DNA from: Streptococcus mitis
Lineage (GTDB): Bacteria > Bacillota > Bacilli > Lactobacillales > Streptococcaceae
Reading direction: 5' to 3'
Assembly: GCF_001281025.1 (NCBI RefSeq)
Contig: NZ_CP012646.1
Location: 897,001 to 961,000 of the forward strand
DNA: 64,000 nt
The position numbers and the translations under genes were made by a program. How positions within the stretch are numbered: the first letter of the stretch is position 1; each line of letters opens with the position of its first letter. This document shows, in pieces, positions 51,587 through 60,009 of the stretch. A model generated the notes under the pieces. That model had not been told where the DNA came from and ran no database searches. It saw only the letters and a program-made list of their open reading frames with translations.

Positions 51587-52064
51587 ATTTTTTTATTATC
51601 AATTACTAGACGAAAGAGAAGAACAACTGATCAATAAAGCGGGGGCTGAAAGTTTCTATATCTCTATAGCTTTCTTGCTTTTATCTTATATGATTGCAGT
51701 ATTTGCACCAAGTCTTTTTAATCCGAGAATGATTCTCATCATCATCATTATTGGAACTTCTTACTTTTTCGGCCGTGCTCGAGATTTGGGTGTGAACTAC
51801 TATAGTCGTTTTCATTTTACAATTTTAGGGTGTTTGCTGGTAACTCTTGCTATTACGACTCTTTTGATGTTGCAGAATTATCAATTCAACATAGAAATTT
51901 ATCAGCACAATCCTTTGAATCTTAAATACCTATCTGCTTGGGCAATTACTTATGTCATTTACCTTCCCTGTGTCTTTATTGGCAATCTTGGTCTTAAGAG
52001 CTATGGCGAATGGGCTCAGAAAAAGTTTGAACAAGATATGGATGAACTGGAGAGTGGAGAATAG
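51576..52064 (+). CDS. Membrane protein of unknown function paired with the XRE regulator (DUF3278/DUF6773-like)
   Basis: 162 residues with about four hydrophobic helices (FYISIAFLLLSYMIAVFA, RMILIIIIIGTSYFFG, FTILGCLLVTLAITTLL, ITYVIYLPCVFIGNLGL) and charged ends (DEREEQLINKAGAES, EQDMDELESGE). This layout is that of the DUF3278/DUF6773 family, commonly next to a small XRE regulator. Function unknown; a role in sensing or toxin-like growth control is speculation. It overlaps the regulator gene by 11 bases, behind GGGAGGAAG. Confidence 0.8.
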   Translation: MKNRFFYYQLLDEREEQLINKAGAESFYISIAFLLLSYMIAVFAPSLFNPRMILIIIIIGTSYFFGRARDLGVNYYSRFHFTILGCLLVTLAITTLLMLQNYQFNIEIYQHNPLNLKYLSAWAITYVIYLPCVFIGNLGLKSYGEWAQKKFEQDMDELESGE

Positions 52065-52096
52065 CTTGTTACACTTTTCTCAATACAGCTAAAATG

Positions 52097-52105
52097 TGTT
52101 ATAAT
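52097..52105 (+). promoter_or_regulatory. Extended -10 promoter of pncB-nadE
   Basis: TGTTATAAT. The leader is about 70 bases and includes AGTTCTTAAAAATTTTCATG, with a small AAATTTT palindrome. AAGGAAG precedes the ATG. Confidence 0.6.
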
Positions 52106-52179
52106 AGTACTAATTTATTGGAATACATGAAAGTTCTTAAAAATTTTCATGGGTTTCTAGTTAAGGAAGTAGGAAAAGT

Positions 52180-53640
52180 ATGTATCCAGATGATAGTTTG
52201 ACATTGCACACGGACTTGTACCAGATTAACATGATGCAGGTTTACTTTGACCAAGGGATTCACAATAAAAAGGCGGTCTTTGAGGTTTATTTCCGCCAAC
52301 AACCTTTTAAGAATGGCTATGCGGTTTTTGCTGGTTTAGAAAGAATTGTGAGTTATCTTGAAGACTTGCGTTTTTCAGATAGTGATATCGCCTATTTGGA
52401 GTCGCTTGGTTATCAGGGGGCATTCTTGGACTACCTCCGCAATTTCAAGTTGGAGTTGACTGTTCGTTCTGCCCAAGAAGGGGACTTGGTCTTTGCAAAT
52501 GAACCGATTGTACAGGTGGAAGGCCCTCTAGCCCAATGTCAGTTGGTTGAAACAGCTCTTTTGAACATCGTCAACTACCAGACCTTGGTGGCGACTAAGG
52601 CAGCTCGTATTCGCTCGGTTATTGAAGATGAACCCTTGATGGAGTTTGGGACACGTCGGGCTCAAGAAATGGATGCAGCTATCTGGGGAACACGCGCAGC
52701 GGTGATTGGTGGCGCCAATGGAACTAGCAACGTGCGTGCTGGTAAACTCTTTGACATTCCTGTCTTGGGGACCCATGCCCATGCCTTGGTGCAGGTTTAT
52801 GGCAATGACTATGAAGCCTTCAAGGCTTACGCTGCGACCCACAAAAATTGTGTCTTTCTTGTGGATACCTATGACACCCTTCGCATTGGGGTGCCAGCTG
52901 CCATTCAAGTGGCGCGTGAGCTGGGTGACCAGATTAACTTTATGGGTGTGCGGATTGATTCTGGGGATATTGCCTACATTTCCAAGAAAGTCCGTCAGCA
53001 ACTGGACGAGGCTGGATTTACAGAGGCTAAGATTTATGCTTCAAATGACCTAGATGAAAATACCATCCTCAACCTCAAGATGCAAAAGGCCAAGATTGAT
53101 GTCTGGGGCGTGGGAACCAAGCTGATTACAGCCTATGACCAGCCAGCTCTTGGGGCAGTTTACAAGATTGTTGCCATCGAAGATGAGAATGGGAACATGC
53201 GCAATACAATTAAGCTGTCTAATAATGCGGAAAAAGTGTCTACGCCAGGTAAGAAGCAGGTGTGGCGCATTACCAGTCGTGAAAAAGGCAAGTCAGAAGG
53301 TGATTACATTACCTATGATGGTGTGGATGTGAGCGACATGACAGAAATCAAGATGTTCCATCCGACTTATACCTACATCAAGAAGACGGTTCGTAATTTT
53401 GATGCTGTTCCTCTCTTAGTGGATATTTTCAAAGACGGAAAATTGATTTACAATCTGCCTAGCTTGACTGAGATTCAGGCTTATGCTCGTAAGGAATTTG
53501 ACAAGCTTTGGGATGAGTACAAGCGCGTGCTCAATCCGCAGCACTATCCAGTGGATTTGGCGCGTGATGTATGGCAAGACAAGATGGACTTGATTGACAA
53601 GATGCGCAAGGAAGCCCTTGGTGAAGGAGAAGAAGAATGA
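52180..53640 (+). CDS. pncB: Nicotinate phosphoribosyltransferase
   Basis: 486 residues. [18 protein letters not shown] at the N-terminus, [24 protein letters not shown] (phosphoribosyl contact and catalytic region), [26 protein letters not shown] and [17 protein letters not shown] identify the enzyme. It makes nicotinate mononucleotide from nicotinate and PRPP for NAD salvage in the cytoplasm. Its stop overlaps the nadE start (ATGA at 53637-53640), so both NAD steps are translationally coupled. Confidence 0.97.
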   Translation: MYPDDSLTLHTDLYQINMMQVYFDQGIHNKKAVFEVYFRQQPFKNGYAVFAGLERIVSYLEDLRFSDSDIAYLESLGYQGAFLDYLRNFKLELTVRSAQEGDLVFANEPIVQVEGPLAQCQLVETALLNIVNYQTLVATKAARIRSVIEDEPLMEFGTRRAQEMDAAIWGTRAAVIGGANGTSNVRAGKLFDIPVLGTHAHALVQVYGNDYEAFKAYAATHKNCVFLVDTYDTLRIGVPAAIQVARELGDQINFMGVRIDSGDIAYISKKVRQQLDEAGFTEAKIYASNDLDENTILNLKMQKAKIDVWGVGTKLITAYDQPALGAVYKIVAIEDENGNMRNTIKLSNNAEKVSTPGKKQVWRITSREKGKSEGDYITYDGVDVSDMTEIKMFHPTYTYIKKTVRNFDAVPLLVDIFKDGKLIYNLPSLTEIQAYARKEFDKLWDEYKRVLNPQHYPVDLARDVWQDKMDLIDKMRKEALGEGEEE

Positions 53641-54461
53641 GTTTGCAAGAAACGATTATCCAAGAACTGGGCGTGAAACCAGTGATTGATGCCCAGGAAG
53701 AAATCCGTCGATCCATTGATTTCTTAAAAAGATACCTGAAAAAACATCCCTTTCTTAAAACCTTTGTACTAGGGATTTCTGGGGGACAAGACTCAACCTT
53801 AGCAGGTCGATTGGCCCAACTAGCTATGGAAGAACTGAGAGCAGAAACGGGAGACGACAGCTACAAATTTATCGCTGTCCGCCTGCCATACGGAGTGCAA
53901 GCTGATGAAGCAGATGCTCAAAAAGCCTTAGCATTTATCCAGCCAGATGTCAGCTTGGTAGTTAATATCAAGGAGTCGGCAGATGCCATGACAGCTGCAG
54001 TTGATGCGACAGGTAGTCCTGTTTCAGATTTTAACAAGGGCAATATCAAGGCTCGTTGCCGTATGATTGCTCAGTATGCCCTTGCTGGTTCCCATAGCGG
54101 AGCGGTCATTGGAACAGACCACGCCGCGGAAAATATCACAGGTTTCTTTACCAAGTTTGGTGATGGTGGTGCGGATATTCTCCCTCTTTACCGTCTTAAT
54201 AAACGCCAAGGAAAACAACTCTTGAAGGAACTTGGTGCAGACCCAGCCCTTTATGAAAAAATCCCAACGGCAGATCTAGAAGAAGATAAACCAGGTCTAG
54301 CTGACGAAGTGGCCCTCGGAGTCACTTATGAAGAGATTGACGACTACCTAGAAGGCAAAACAATCAGCCCAGAAGCCCAAGCGACTATCGAAAACTGGTG
54401 GCACAAAGGCCAACACAAACGCCACCTACCAATCACCGTATTCGATGACTTTTGGGAGTGA
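53637..54461 (+). CDS. nadE: NH3-dependent NAD+ synthetase
   Basis: 274 residues. The PP-loop [16 protein letters not shown] (about 46-61), [20 protein letters not shown] and the C-terminal [13 protein letters not shown] are family hallmarks. It converts deamido-NAD to NAD using ammonia and ATP; there is no glutaminase domain. It completes the NAD salvage started by pncB. The stop codon lies within a perfect inverted repeat that acts as the likely terminator. Confidence 0.97.
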   Translation: MSLQETIIQELGVKPVIDAQEEIRRSIDFLKRYLKKHPFLKTFVLGISGGQDSTLAGRLAQLAMEELRAETGDDSYKFIAVRLPYGVQADEADAQKALAFIQPDVSLVVNIKESADAMTAAVDATGSPVSDFNKGNIKARCRMIAQYALAGSHSGAVIGTDHAAENITGFFTKFGDGGADILPLYRLNKRQGKQLLKELGADPALYEKIPTADLEEDKPGLADEVALGVTYEEIDDYLEGKTISPEAQATIENWWHKGQHKRHLPITVFDDFWE

Positions 54462-54483
54462 AAACCTCCAGTGGAGGTTTTCA
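54461..54483 (+). terminator. Hairpin at the end of nadE
   Basis: GAAAACCTCC/GGAGGTTTTC, perfect 10-bp arms around AGT. The T tract is short (TTTTC). Confidence 0.7.
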
Positions 54484-54808
54484 GCCTCTCGCCTTGAAAT
54501 AAGAAAGCGAGAGAAGGTCCGGCAACTCACAGAGTTCGATTTCGTCGTCTCACCCCCGCAACGATGACTAGGTTTGAAAAAGCTTGCTAGAGCGCATTTC
54601 AAACCAGACAGCGACTGCGTCAAGGAACTAGATGAACAACTTGTTTTTTAGTTGTTACTGAGTTTAGTCTTTTTACCCCGAGCACGGAAACAAGTAAGCG
54701 AAGAAGGTCCGGGGGACCTTTTTAGCTTATTACCTTGAAATTCAAAAGCAAAACAAGTTTCAATGGAGATTGGACATAGAATCATCTATCAGAAAGCGAG
54801 GTAGCGTC
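54462..54808. other. 347-bp structured intergenic region between nadE and a GNAT gene
   Basis: No ORF. It carries serial inverted repeats: CTCTCGC/GCGAGAG (54487-54514), GGTTTGAAA/TTTCAAACC (54571-54605), AACAACT/AGTTGTT (54633-54655) and the terminator GGTCC/GGACC with T5 (54706-54723). Parts match the repeat units downstream of rpsR (CTTGAAAxAAGAAAGCGA followed by GGTCC). Confidence 0.6.
54706..54723 (+). terminator. Terminator-like hairpin of the repeat family
   Basis: GGTCC-GGG-GGACC then TTTTT, preceded by GAGCACGGAAACAAGTAAGC. Confidence 0.65.
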
Positions 54809-55360
54809 ATGAAAGCAATCGGTACGCAAATATTACAGACAGATCGTTTAATCTTGCGAAGATTTTTGGAAAGTGATGCAGAAGCCATGTTTCAGAATTG
54901 GGCTTCGTCCGCTGAAAATCTAACCTACGTCACTTGGGATCCTCATCCTGATGTCGAGGTGACTCGAAATTCGATTCGTAACTGGGTTGCCTCCTATACA
55001 AATCTCAACTATTACAAATGGGCTATTTGTCTCAAAGAAAATCCTGAGCAGGTGATAGGGGATATCAGCATCGTTGAAATGGATGAGAACGATTCTTCTT
55101 GTGAAATTGGCTATGTGCTAGGTAAGAAATACTGGGGTCATGGTATGATGACAGAGGCCTTAAAAACTGTCTTAGATTTTTGTTTTACTCAAGCAGGCTT
55201 TCAAAAAGTTAGAGCACGATATGCCAGTCTCAATCCAGCTTCAGGTCGTGTCATGGAGAAGGCTGGAATGTCCTATCTCAAGACTATTACCAATGGTGTA
55301 GAGAGAAAAGGCTATCTTGCTGATCTTATTTATTACCAGGTAAGTAGGGAAGACTGTTAA
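54809..55360 (+). CDS. GNAT acetyltransferase, RimJ/RimL type
   Basis: 183 residues starting MKAIGTQILQTDRLILRRFL, the typical RimJ/RimL opening. CEIGYVLGKKYWGHGMMTEALKTVL carries the acetyl-CoA loop (about 105-125), and YASLNPASGRVMEKAGMSYL is the C-terminal motif. It would acetylate an amino group, by family often a protein N-terminus; the target is unknown. The ATG at 54809 is chosen over the one at 54770 because the protein then matches the family start; AGCGAGG is 7 bases upstream. Monocistronic. Confidence 0.87.
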   Translation: MKAIGTQILQTDRLILRRFLESDAEAMFQNWASSAENLTYVTWDPHPDVEVTRNSIRNWVASYTNLNYYKWAICLKENPEQVIGDISIVEMDENDSSCEIGYVLGKKYWGHGMMTEALKTVLDFCFTQAGFQKVRARYASLNPASGRVMEKAGMSYLKTITNGVERKGYLADLIYYQVSREDC

Positions 55361-55440
55361 GCTTAAAATTTATTGCTTATCCGCTGTTCTTATTTTTTTC
55401 ATTTATCCTTTCTTTTCCGAATAAATAGATAGAGTCAGTG

Positions 55441-55459
55441 AATCTAGTAAAACTAGATT
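55441..55459 (+). other. Inverted repeat before the BOX element
   Basis: AATCTAGT-AAA-ACTAGATT, perfect 8-bp arms without a T tract, immediately outside the BOX element. Possibly the terminator relic of the GNAT gene. Confidence 0.5.
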
Positions 55460-55462
55460 TAA

Positions 55463-55565
55463 TACTCTTCGAAAATCAAATTCAAACAACGTCAACGTCG
55501 CCTTGCCGTACTCAAGTACAGCCTGCGGCTAGTTTCCTAGTTTGCTCTTTGATTTTCATTGAATA
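55463..55565. repeat. BOX element, A-C type without boxB
   Basis: The 5' half contains the boxA core (GTCAACGTCGCCTTGCCGTA, matching the rep-PCR BOX-A1R primer region with one change), and the 3' half is boxC (CAGCCTGCGGCTAGTTTCC and on to GATTTTCATTGAATA). Total about 103 bp, so no boxB copy is present. BOX repeats are dispersed small mobile elements of S. pneumoniae and relatives. Confidence 0.88.
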
Positions 55566-55582
55566 TAAAACTGTGGTATAAT
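55555..55582 (+). promoter_or_regulatory. Promoter of the Rpn gene, -35 supplied by the BOX element
   Basis: TTCATT (55555-55560) inside the boxC end, 16 bases, TATAAT. AAAGGAGG follows, so the leader is very short. Confidence 0.6.
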
Positions 55583-55597
55583 AAAAGGAGGAAAAGG

Positions 55598-56473
55598 ATG
55601 ATTCTCAGACATCCGGGCATCAGCCCAACTAATGATTTGGTAGCTAAAAAAATCTTTAGCAATCCAGAAATCACTTGTCAATTTATTCGCGATATGCTGG
55701 ACTTACCAGCAAAAAATGTGACTATTTTGGAGGGAAGTAACATTCATGTCTTACCTTCCCTGCCGTACTCGGCGCAGGATTTCTATACCAGTATAGACGT
55801 CTTAGCGGAGTTGGATAATGGCACGCAGGTTATTATCGAAATCCAAGTTCATCATCAGAATTTTTTCATTAATCGTTTGTGGGCTTATCTGTGCAGTCAG
55901 GTTAATCAAAATCTTGAAAAAATTCGCCAACGTGAAGGTGATACACACCAGAGTTACAAACATATTGCACCTGTTTACGCAATAGCTATTGTAGATAGTA
56001 ATTATTTCTCAGATGATTTGGCTTTTCATAGCTTCAGTATGCGAGAGGACACGACAGGTGAAGTTTTAACCATTACCAACAATGGTCAGGAAAACCATCT
56101 AGTCAAGATGGCATTCTTGGAATTAAAAAAATACAGAGAAACCAGCAAAGACGAGGTTCGCAAGCCGTGGTTGGAGTTTTTCGGTAACAAGCCCTTTACC
56201 CAAGAACCCGAGCGAGCCATCAGCCAGGCAGACCAACTGCTGGACTATAAGAGCTGGTCCGAGGAGGACAGGAAAATGTTTAGTGAACAACGCAGACGCG
56301 AAGAACAAGCCTTGTTAGCGCAGGACTATGCCTTGGAAACAGCTAGGGCAGAAGGTATTGAACAGGGACTAAAAAAAGGGTTAGTAAATCTTGTTCGTCA
56401 GCATCTTTTAACGGCAGAGGTTGCGAGTGCGCAATTAGGCATGACCGTCGCTGAGTTTGAGGCACTATTGTAA
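55598..56473 (+). CDS. Rpn-family PD-(D/E)XK nuclease / putative transposase
   Basis: 291 residues (MILRHPGISPTNDLVAKKIF). The nuclease core is visible as SIDVLAELDNGTQVIIEIQVHHQNFF (about 68-93): the D...ExQ triad of the PD-(D/E)XK transposase family, followed by the conserved RLWAYLCSQVNQNLEKI. The C-terminus is a charged helix with LGMTVAEFEALL. Rpn proteins are DNA endonucleases that promote recombination. I chose the ATG at 55598, which has AAAGGAGG 6 bases upstream; earlier codons at 55559 lie in the BOX element and promoter. A fragment of a second copy follows. Confidence 0.88.
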   Translation: MILRHPGISPTNDLVAKKIFSNPEITCQFIRDMLDLPAKNVTILEGSNIHVLPSLPYSAQDFYTSIDVLAELDNGTQVIIEIQVHHQNFFINRLWAYLCSQVNQNLEKIRQREGDTHQSYKHIAPVYAIAIVDSNYFSDDLAFHSFSMREDTTGEVLTITNNGQENHLVKMAFLELKKYRETSKDEVRKPWLEFFGNKPFTQEPERAISQADQLLDYKSWSEEDRKMFSEQRRREEQALLAQDYALETARAEGIEQGLKKGLVNLVRQHLLTAEVASAQLGMTVAEFEALL

Positions 56474-56485
56474 GAACTTCACAAT

Positions 56486-56560
56486 AATGGCATTCTTGGA
56501 ACTAAAAAATACAGAGAAACCAGCAAAGACGAGGTTCGCAAAGCGTGGTTGGAGTTTTTG
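56486..56560 (+). pseudogene. Fragment of a second Rpn gene copy
   Basis: About 75 bp repeating 56108-56183 of the preceding gene with a few changes and one missing base (codes for the region AFLELKKYRETSKDEVRK). It has no start and ends in a stop by frameshift. It is a relic of a tandem duplication mostly deleted since. Confidence 0.85.
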
Positions 56561-56578
56561 TAAATCAATAAATCAATG

Positions 56579-56616
56579 ACAGATTTTTCCGCGATAGATG
56601 GAAGAATCTGTTTTTT
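56579..56616 (+). terminator. Terminator after the Rpn region
   Basis: ACAGATT/AATCTGT arms with T6. Confidence 0.8.
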
Positions 56617-56750
56617 AGTTTACTAGATGTTGGCTCGAAAACGTAAGATAGCTTACCCTTTTACTCATGTTTTTTTGATTTCTTTGAAGTATTACCTGAT
56701 TAAATTCCTATTTTTCCCTATCATTGTCCCTATTTTTTCTGGAGTTTTGG

Positions 56751-56759
56751 AGCTATAAT
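56751..56759 (+). promoter_or_regulatory. -10 region of the ccdA-etrx-msrAB operon
   Basis: AGCTATAAT; the -35 is poor. AATGGAGGAAGGCA precedes the ATG. Confidence 0.5.
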
Positions 56760-56791
56760 AGTTCTATCAAATCAAAGAATGGAGGAAGGCA

Positions 56792-57502
56792 ATGGATAAT
56801 ATAATCTTTTTTATCAGTGTTTTTCTTGCTGGAATTCTTTCCTTCTTTTCTCCTTGTATCTTACCCTTGTTACCGGTTTATGCAGGGGTCTTGTTGGATG
56901 ACAAAGATGGTGCTCAAGCTTCTAGTGGCAAATTTTCAATCTCAGTTGTCAGTTTATTGCGAACTCTGGCCTTTATAGCGGGTATTTCTTTTATCTTTAT
57001 CTTACTGGGCTATGGAGCTGGTTTTTTAGGCAATTTGCTGTATGCTTCTTGGTTTCAGTATGTGACGGGTGCTGTTATCATTCTCTTGGGCCTGCACCAG
57101 ATGGAAGTCTTGCATTTGAAGGGACTTTACAAGGAAAGAAGGCTACAATTACAGAGACAGGGGCAAAAGGGTAAGGGCTATAGTCAGGCATTTTTACTGG
57201 GGTTGACCTTTAGTTTTGCTTGGACGCCTTGTGTGGGGCCGGTTCTTGGCTCTGTTTTGGCCTTGGCGGCTTCAGGTGGCTCAGGTGCTTGGCAGGGAGC
57301 TGGCCTCATGTTGATTTACACGCTGGGTTTGGCGCTACCATTTTTGGTTCTAGCTCTAGCCTCCAGCTATGTTTTGAAACATTTTCGAAAACTCCATCCT
57401 TATCTCGGAACCTTCAAAAAAGTGGGTGGTTTCCTCATTATCGTGATGGGAATCTTGGTGCTTTTGGGAAATGCTTCCATTTTGACTACATTATTTGAAT
57501 AG
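56792..57502 (+). CDS. ccdA1: CcdA-type thiol-disulfide electron carrier
   Basis: 236 residues with six membrane helices. The paired cysteines needed to pass electrons lie in FFSPCILPLLPVYAG (helix 1) and FAWTPCVGPVLGSVL (helix 4). It carries reducing power from cytoplasmic thioredoxin to the outer-face thioredoxin encoded next. The neighbouring genes identify it as the CcdA of the extracellular methionine-sulfoxide repair pathway of S. pneumoniae (CcdA1-Etrx1-MsrAB1). The next gene starts 13 bases after its stop. Confidence 0.93.
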   Translation: MDNIIFFISVFLAGILSFFSPCILPLLPVYAGVLLDDKDGAQASSGKFSISVVSLLRTLAFIAGISFIFILLGYGAGFLGNLLYASWFQYVTGAVIILLGLHQMEVLHLKGLYKERRLQLQRQGQKGKGYSQAFLLGLTFSFAWTPCVGPVLGSVLALAASGGSGAWQGAGLMLIYTLGLALPFLVLALASSYVLKHFRKLHPYLGTFKKVGGFLIIVMGILVLLGNASILTTLFE

Positions 57503-57515
57503 AGAGGAAGAAGAA

Positions 57516-58079
57516 ATGAAAAAATGGCAAACATGTCTCCTTGGAGTAGGCTCGATCTGTTGTTTGGCAGCCTGTTCGGCTAAAAACATGTCAGATGAAG
57601 CTACTATGAAGGAGCAAACCAAAACAGAACAAGTCAGTGCGCAAACTGCGACTAAAGGTCAGGCAGTTGCTGATTTTGAACTGACAGGAGTAGATGGCAA
57701 GACCTACCGCTTATCTGATTATAAGGGTAAGAAAGTCTATCTCAAATTCTGGGCTTCTTGGTGTTCCATCTGTCTAGCTAGTCTTCCTGACACGGATGAA
57801 ATTGCTAAAGATGCTGGTGATGACTATGTGGTCTTGACAGTGGTGTCTCCTGGACACAAGGGGGAACAAGCTGAAGCAGAATTTAAGAACTGGTACAAGG
57901 GCTTGGATTATAAAAATTTCCCAGTCCTAATTGATCCGTCAGGTAAACTCTTGGAAAGTTATGGTGTCCGTTCTTACCCAACTCAAGCCTTTATAGACAA
58001 GGAAGGAAAGCTGGTCAAAACGCAACCAGGTTTTATGGATAAGGGTATGGTTTTAAAAACATTGAAAGAAATGGGGTAG
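57516..58079 (+). CDS. etrx1: Extracellular thioredoxin-like lipoprotein
   Basis: 187 residues. Signal MKKWQTCLLGVGSICCLAAC with lipobox LAAC (Cys 20) anchors it to the membrane exterior. The TlpA-like thioredoxin domain holds the active site WASWCSICLASLP (Cys about 82 and 85) and the cis-Pro in GVRSYPTQAF. It accepts electrons from CcdA and reduces the methionine-sulfoxide reductase encoded next. The ATG at 57516 gives the proper lipoprotein signal; the upstream in-frame start at 57495 overlaps ccdA. Confidence 0.93.
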   Translation: MKKWQTCLLGVGSICCLAACSAKNMSDEATMKEQTKTEQVSAQTATKGQAVADFELTGVDGKTYRLSDYKGKKVYLKFWASWCSICLASLPDTDEIAKDAGDDYVVLTVVSPGHKGEQAEAEFKNWYKGLDYKNFPVLIDPSGKLLESYGVRSYPTQAFIDKEGKLVKTQPGFMDKGMVLKTLKEMG

Positions 58080-58088
58080 AGAAAGGTC

Positions 58089-59201
58089 ATGAATGATAAA
58101 GTAAAATTGTTTGTCTTGGCAGGAATCTTTTTCTTAGCCATAAGCGGTTTCTATTTTCTATTGATGCGAAATGCAGGGCAGACAGATAGCTCGCAAATTG
58201 AGAAAGCGGCAGTCAGCCAAGGAGGAAAAACAGTGAAAAAAACAGAAGTGAGTAAAGATGCAGACTTGCACGAAATTTATCTAGCTGGGGGATGTTTCTG
58301 GGGAGTTGAGGAGTATTTTTCTCGAGTTCCCGGGGTGACGGATGCCGTTTCAGGCTATGCAAATGGTAGAGGGGAAACAACCAAGTACGAATTGATTAAC
58401 CAAACAGGTCATGCGGAGACTGTTCATGTTACCTATGATGCCAAGCAAATTTCACTCAAGGAAATCCTGCTTCATTATTTCCGCATTATCAATCCAACCA
58501 GCAAAAATAAACAAGGAAATGATGTGGGAACCCAGTACCGTACTGGTGTTTATTACACAGATGACAAGGATTTAGAGGTGATTAACCAAGTCTTTGATGA
58601 GGTGGCTAAGAAATACGATCAACCTCTAGCAGTTGAAAAGGAAACCTTGAAGAATTTTGTAGTGGCTGAGGACTATCACCAAGACTACCTCAAGAAAAAT
58701 CCAAATGGCTACTGCCATATCAATGTTAATCAGGCTGCCTACCCTGTCATTGATGCCAGCAAATATCCCAAACCAAGTGATGAAGAATTGAAAAAGACGC
58801 TGTCACCTGAGGAGTATGCAGTTACCCAGAAAAATCAAACAGAACGAGCTTTTTCAAATCGCTATTGGGATAAATTTGAATCCGGTATCTATGTAGATGT
58901 AGCAACTGGCGAACCCCTCTTTTCATCAAAGGACAAGTTTGAGTCTGGTTGTGGTTGGCCTAGTTTCACCCAGCCCATCAGCCCAGATGTTGCCACCTAC
59001 AAGGAAGATAAGTCCTACAATATGACGCGCATGGAAGTGCGGAGCCGAGTTGGAGATTCTCATCTGGGCCATGTCTTTACGGATGGACCACAGGACAAGG
59101 GGGGCTTACGCTACTGTATCAATAGTCTCTCTATCCGCTTTATTCCCAAAGACCAAATGGAAGAAAAAGGCTATGCTTATTTACTAGATTATGTTGATTA
59201 A
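58089..59201 (+). CDS. msrAB1: Membrane-anchored methionine-sulfoxide reductase A/B fusion
   Basis: 370 residues: an N-terminal membrane anchor ([21 protein letters not shown]), MsrA with [17 protein letters not shown] (catalytic Cys about 69), a linker, and MsrB with [31 protein letters not shown] and [11 protein letters not shown] (catalytic Cys). It reduces both S and R forms of methionine sulfoxide in surface proteins. Third gene of the ccdA-etrx-msrAB operon (9-base gap). It protects the surface against oxidants, including self-made H2O2. Confidence 0.95.
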   Translation: MNDKVKLFVLAGIFFLAISGFYFLLMRNAGQTDSSQIEKAAVSQGGKTVKKTEVSKDADLHEIYLAGGCFWGVEEYFSRVPGVTDAVSGYANGRGETTKYELINQTGHAETVHVTYDAKQISLKEILLHYFRIINPTSKNKQGNDVGTQYRTGVYYTDDKDLEVINQVFDEVAKKYDQPLAVEKETLKNFVVAEDYHQDYLKKNPNGYCHINVNQAAYPVIDASKYPKPSDEELKKTLSPEEYAVTQKNQTERAFSNRYWDKFESGIYVDVATGEPLFSSKDKFESGCGWPSFTQPISPDVATYKEDKSYNMTRMEVRSRVGDSHLGHVFTDGPQDKGGLRYCINSLSIRFIPKDQMEEKGYAYLLDYVD

Positions 59202-59233
59202 GAGGGCTTTCCTAAGCAGTTAGAGGAGAATTT

Positions 59234-59242
59234 TGCTATACT
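59234..59242 (+). promoter_or_regulatory. Extended -10 promoter of the ZmpRS two-component genes
   Basis: TGCTATACT. It separates the two-component genes from the redox operon. AAAGGAG is 6 bases before the ATG. Confidence 0.55.
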
Positions 59243-59271
59243 GATACTAGTAAGTGATAAAGGAGCAGAGC

Positions 59272-60009
59272 ATGACCTACACAATCTTAATCGTAGAAGA
59301 TGAATATCTGGTGAGACAAGGTTTGACCAAGCTGGTCAATGTAGCAGCCTACGATATGGAAATCATCGGTCAGGTTGAAAATGGAAGGCAGGCTTGGGAG
59401 CTGATTCAAAAGCAGGTGCCAGACATTGTTTTAACTGATATTAACATGCCCCAGCTAAATGGTATCCAGTTAGCCAGTCTGGTCCGAGAAACCTATCCTC
59501 AGGTTCATTTGGTCTTTTTAACAGGCTACGATGATTTTGATTATGCTTTGTCTGCTGTCAAACTCGGTGTGGATGACTACCTGCTCAAGCCTTTTTCTCG
59601 TCAGGATATTGAGGAAATGTTGGGAAAAATCAAGCAAAAGTTGGACAAAGAAGAGAAAGAAGAGCAGTTACAAGATTTATTGACCGATAAGTTTGAGGGA
59701 AATATGGCCCAGAAAATCCAGTCCCATCTGGCTGATAGCCAGTTTAGTTTAAAGTCTTTAGCCAATGACTTAGGTTTTAGTCCGACCTATCTGAGTTCTT
59801 TGATTAAGAAAGAGTTGGGCTTGCCTTTTCAGGATTATTTGGTGCGAGAGCGTGTCAAACAAGCTAAGCTCTTGCTTTTGACCACAGATTTTAAGATTTA
59901 TGAGATAGCCGAAAAGGTTGGCTTTGAAGATATGAACTACTTTACCCAACGCTTTAAGCATATTGCGGGTGTGACACCTCGTCAGTTTAAGAAGGGGGAA
60001 GGTCGATGA
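59272..60009 (+). CDS. zmpR: Response regulator with AraC-type output (TCS09 / ZmpR)
   Basis: 245 residues. Receiver domain 1-120 with acidic pocket VEDE (about 8-11), phosphoacceptor Asp56 (VLTDINMPQLNG) and Lys about 105 (DDYLLKPFS). The AraC/YesN DNA-binding domain has two helix-turn-helix units (SLKSLANDLGFSPTYLSSLI, KIYEIAEKVGFEDMNYFTQR). By position before zmpB it is the regulator called RR09 or ZmpR in pneumococcus. It overlaps the kinase gene by ATGA. I used ATG 59272 behind AAAGGAG. Confidence 0.92.
   Translation: MTYTILIVEDEYLVRQGLTKLVNVAAYDMEIIGQVENGRQAWELIQKQVPDIVLTDINMPQLNGIQLASLVRETYPQVHLVFLTGYDDFDYALSAVKLGVDDYLLKPFSRQDIEEMLGKIKQKLDKEEKEEQLQDLLTDKFEGNMAQKIQSHLADSQFSLKSLANDLGFSPTYLSSLIKKELGLPFQDYLVRERVKQAKLLLLTTDFKIYEIAEKVGFEDMNYFTQRFKHIAGVTPRQFKKGEGR

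Noticed and set aside
52528..53001. Reverse-strand ORF of 157 codons in pncB
   Set aside because: Antisense to the conserved pncB catalytic region, no start signals; a shadow.
55463..55565. RUP or insertion-sequence end instead of BOX
   Set aside because: The GTCGCCTTGCCGTA core is the boxA signature used in BOX-PCR; no transposase of an IS630 type is adjacent.
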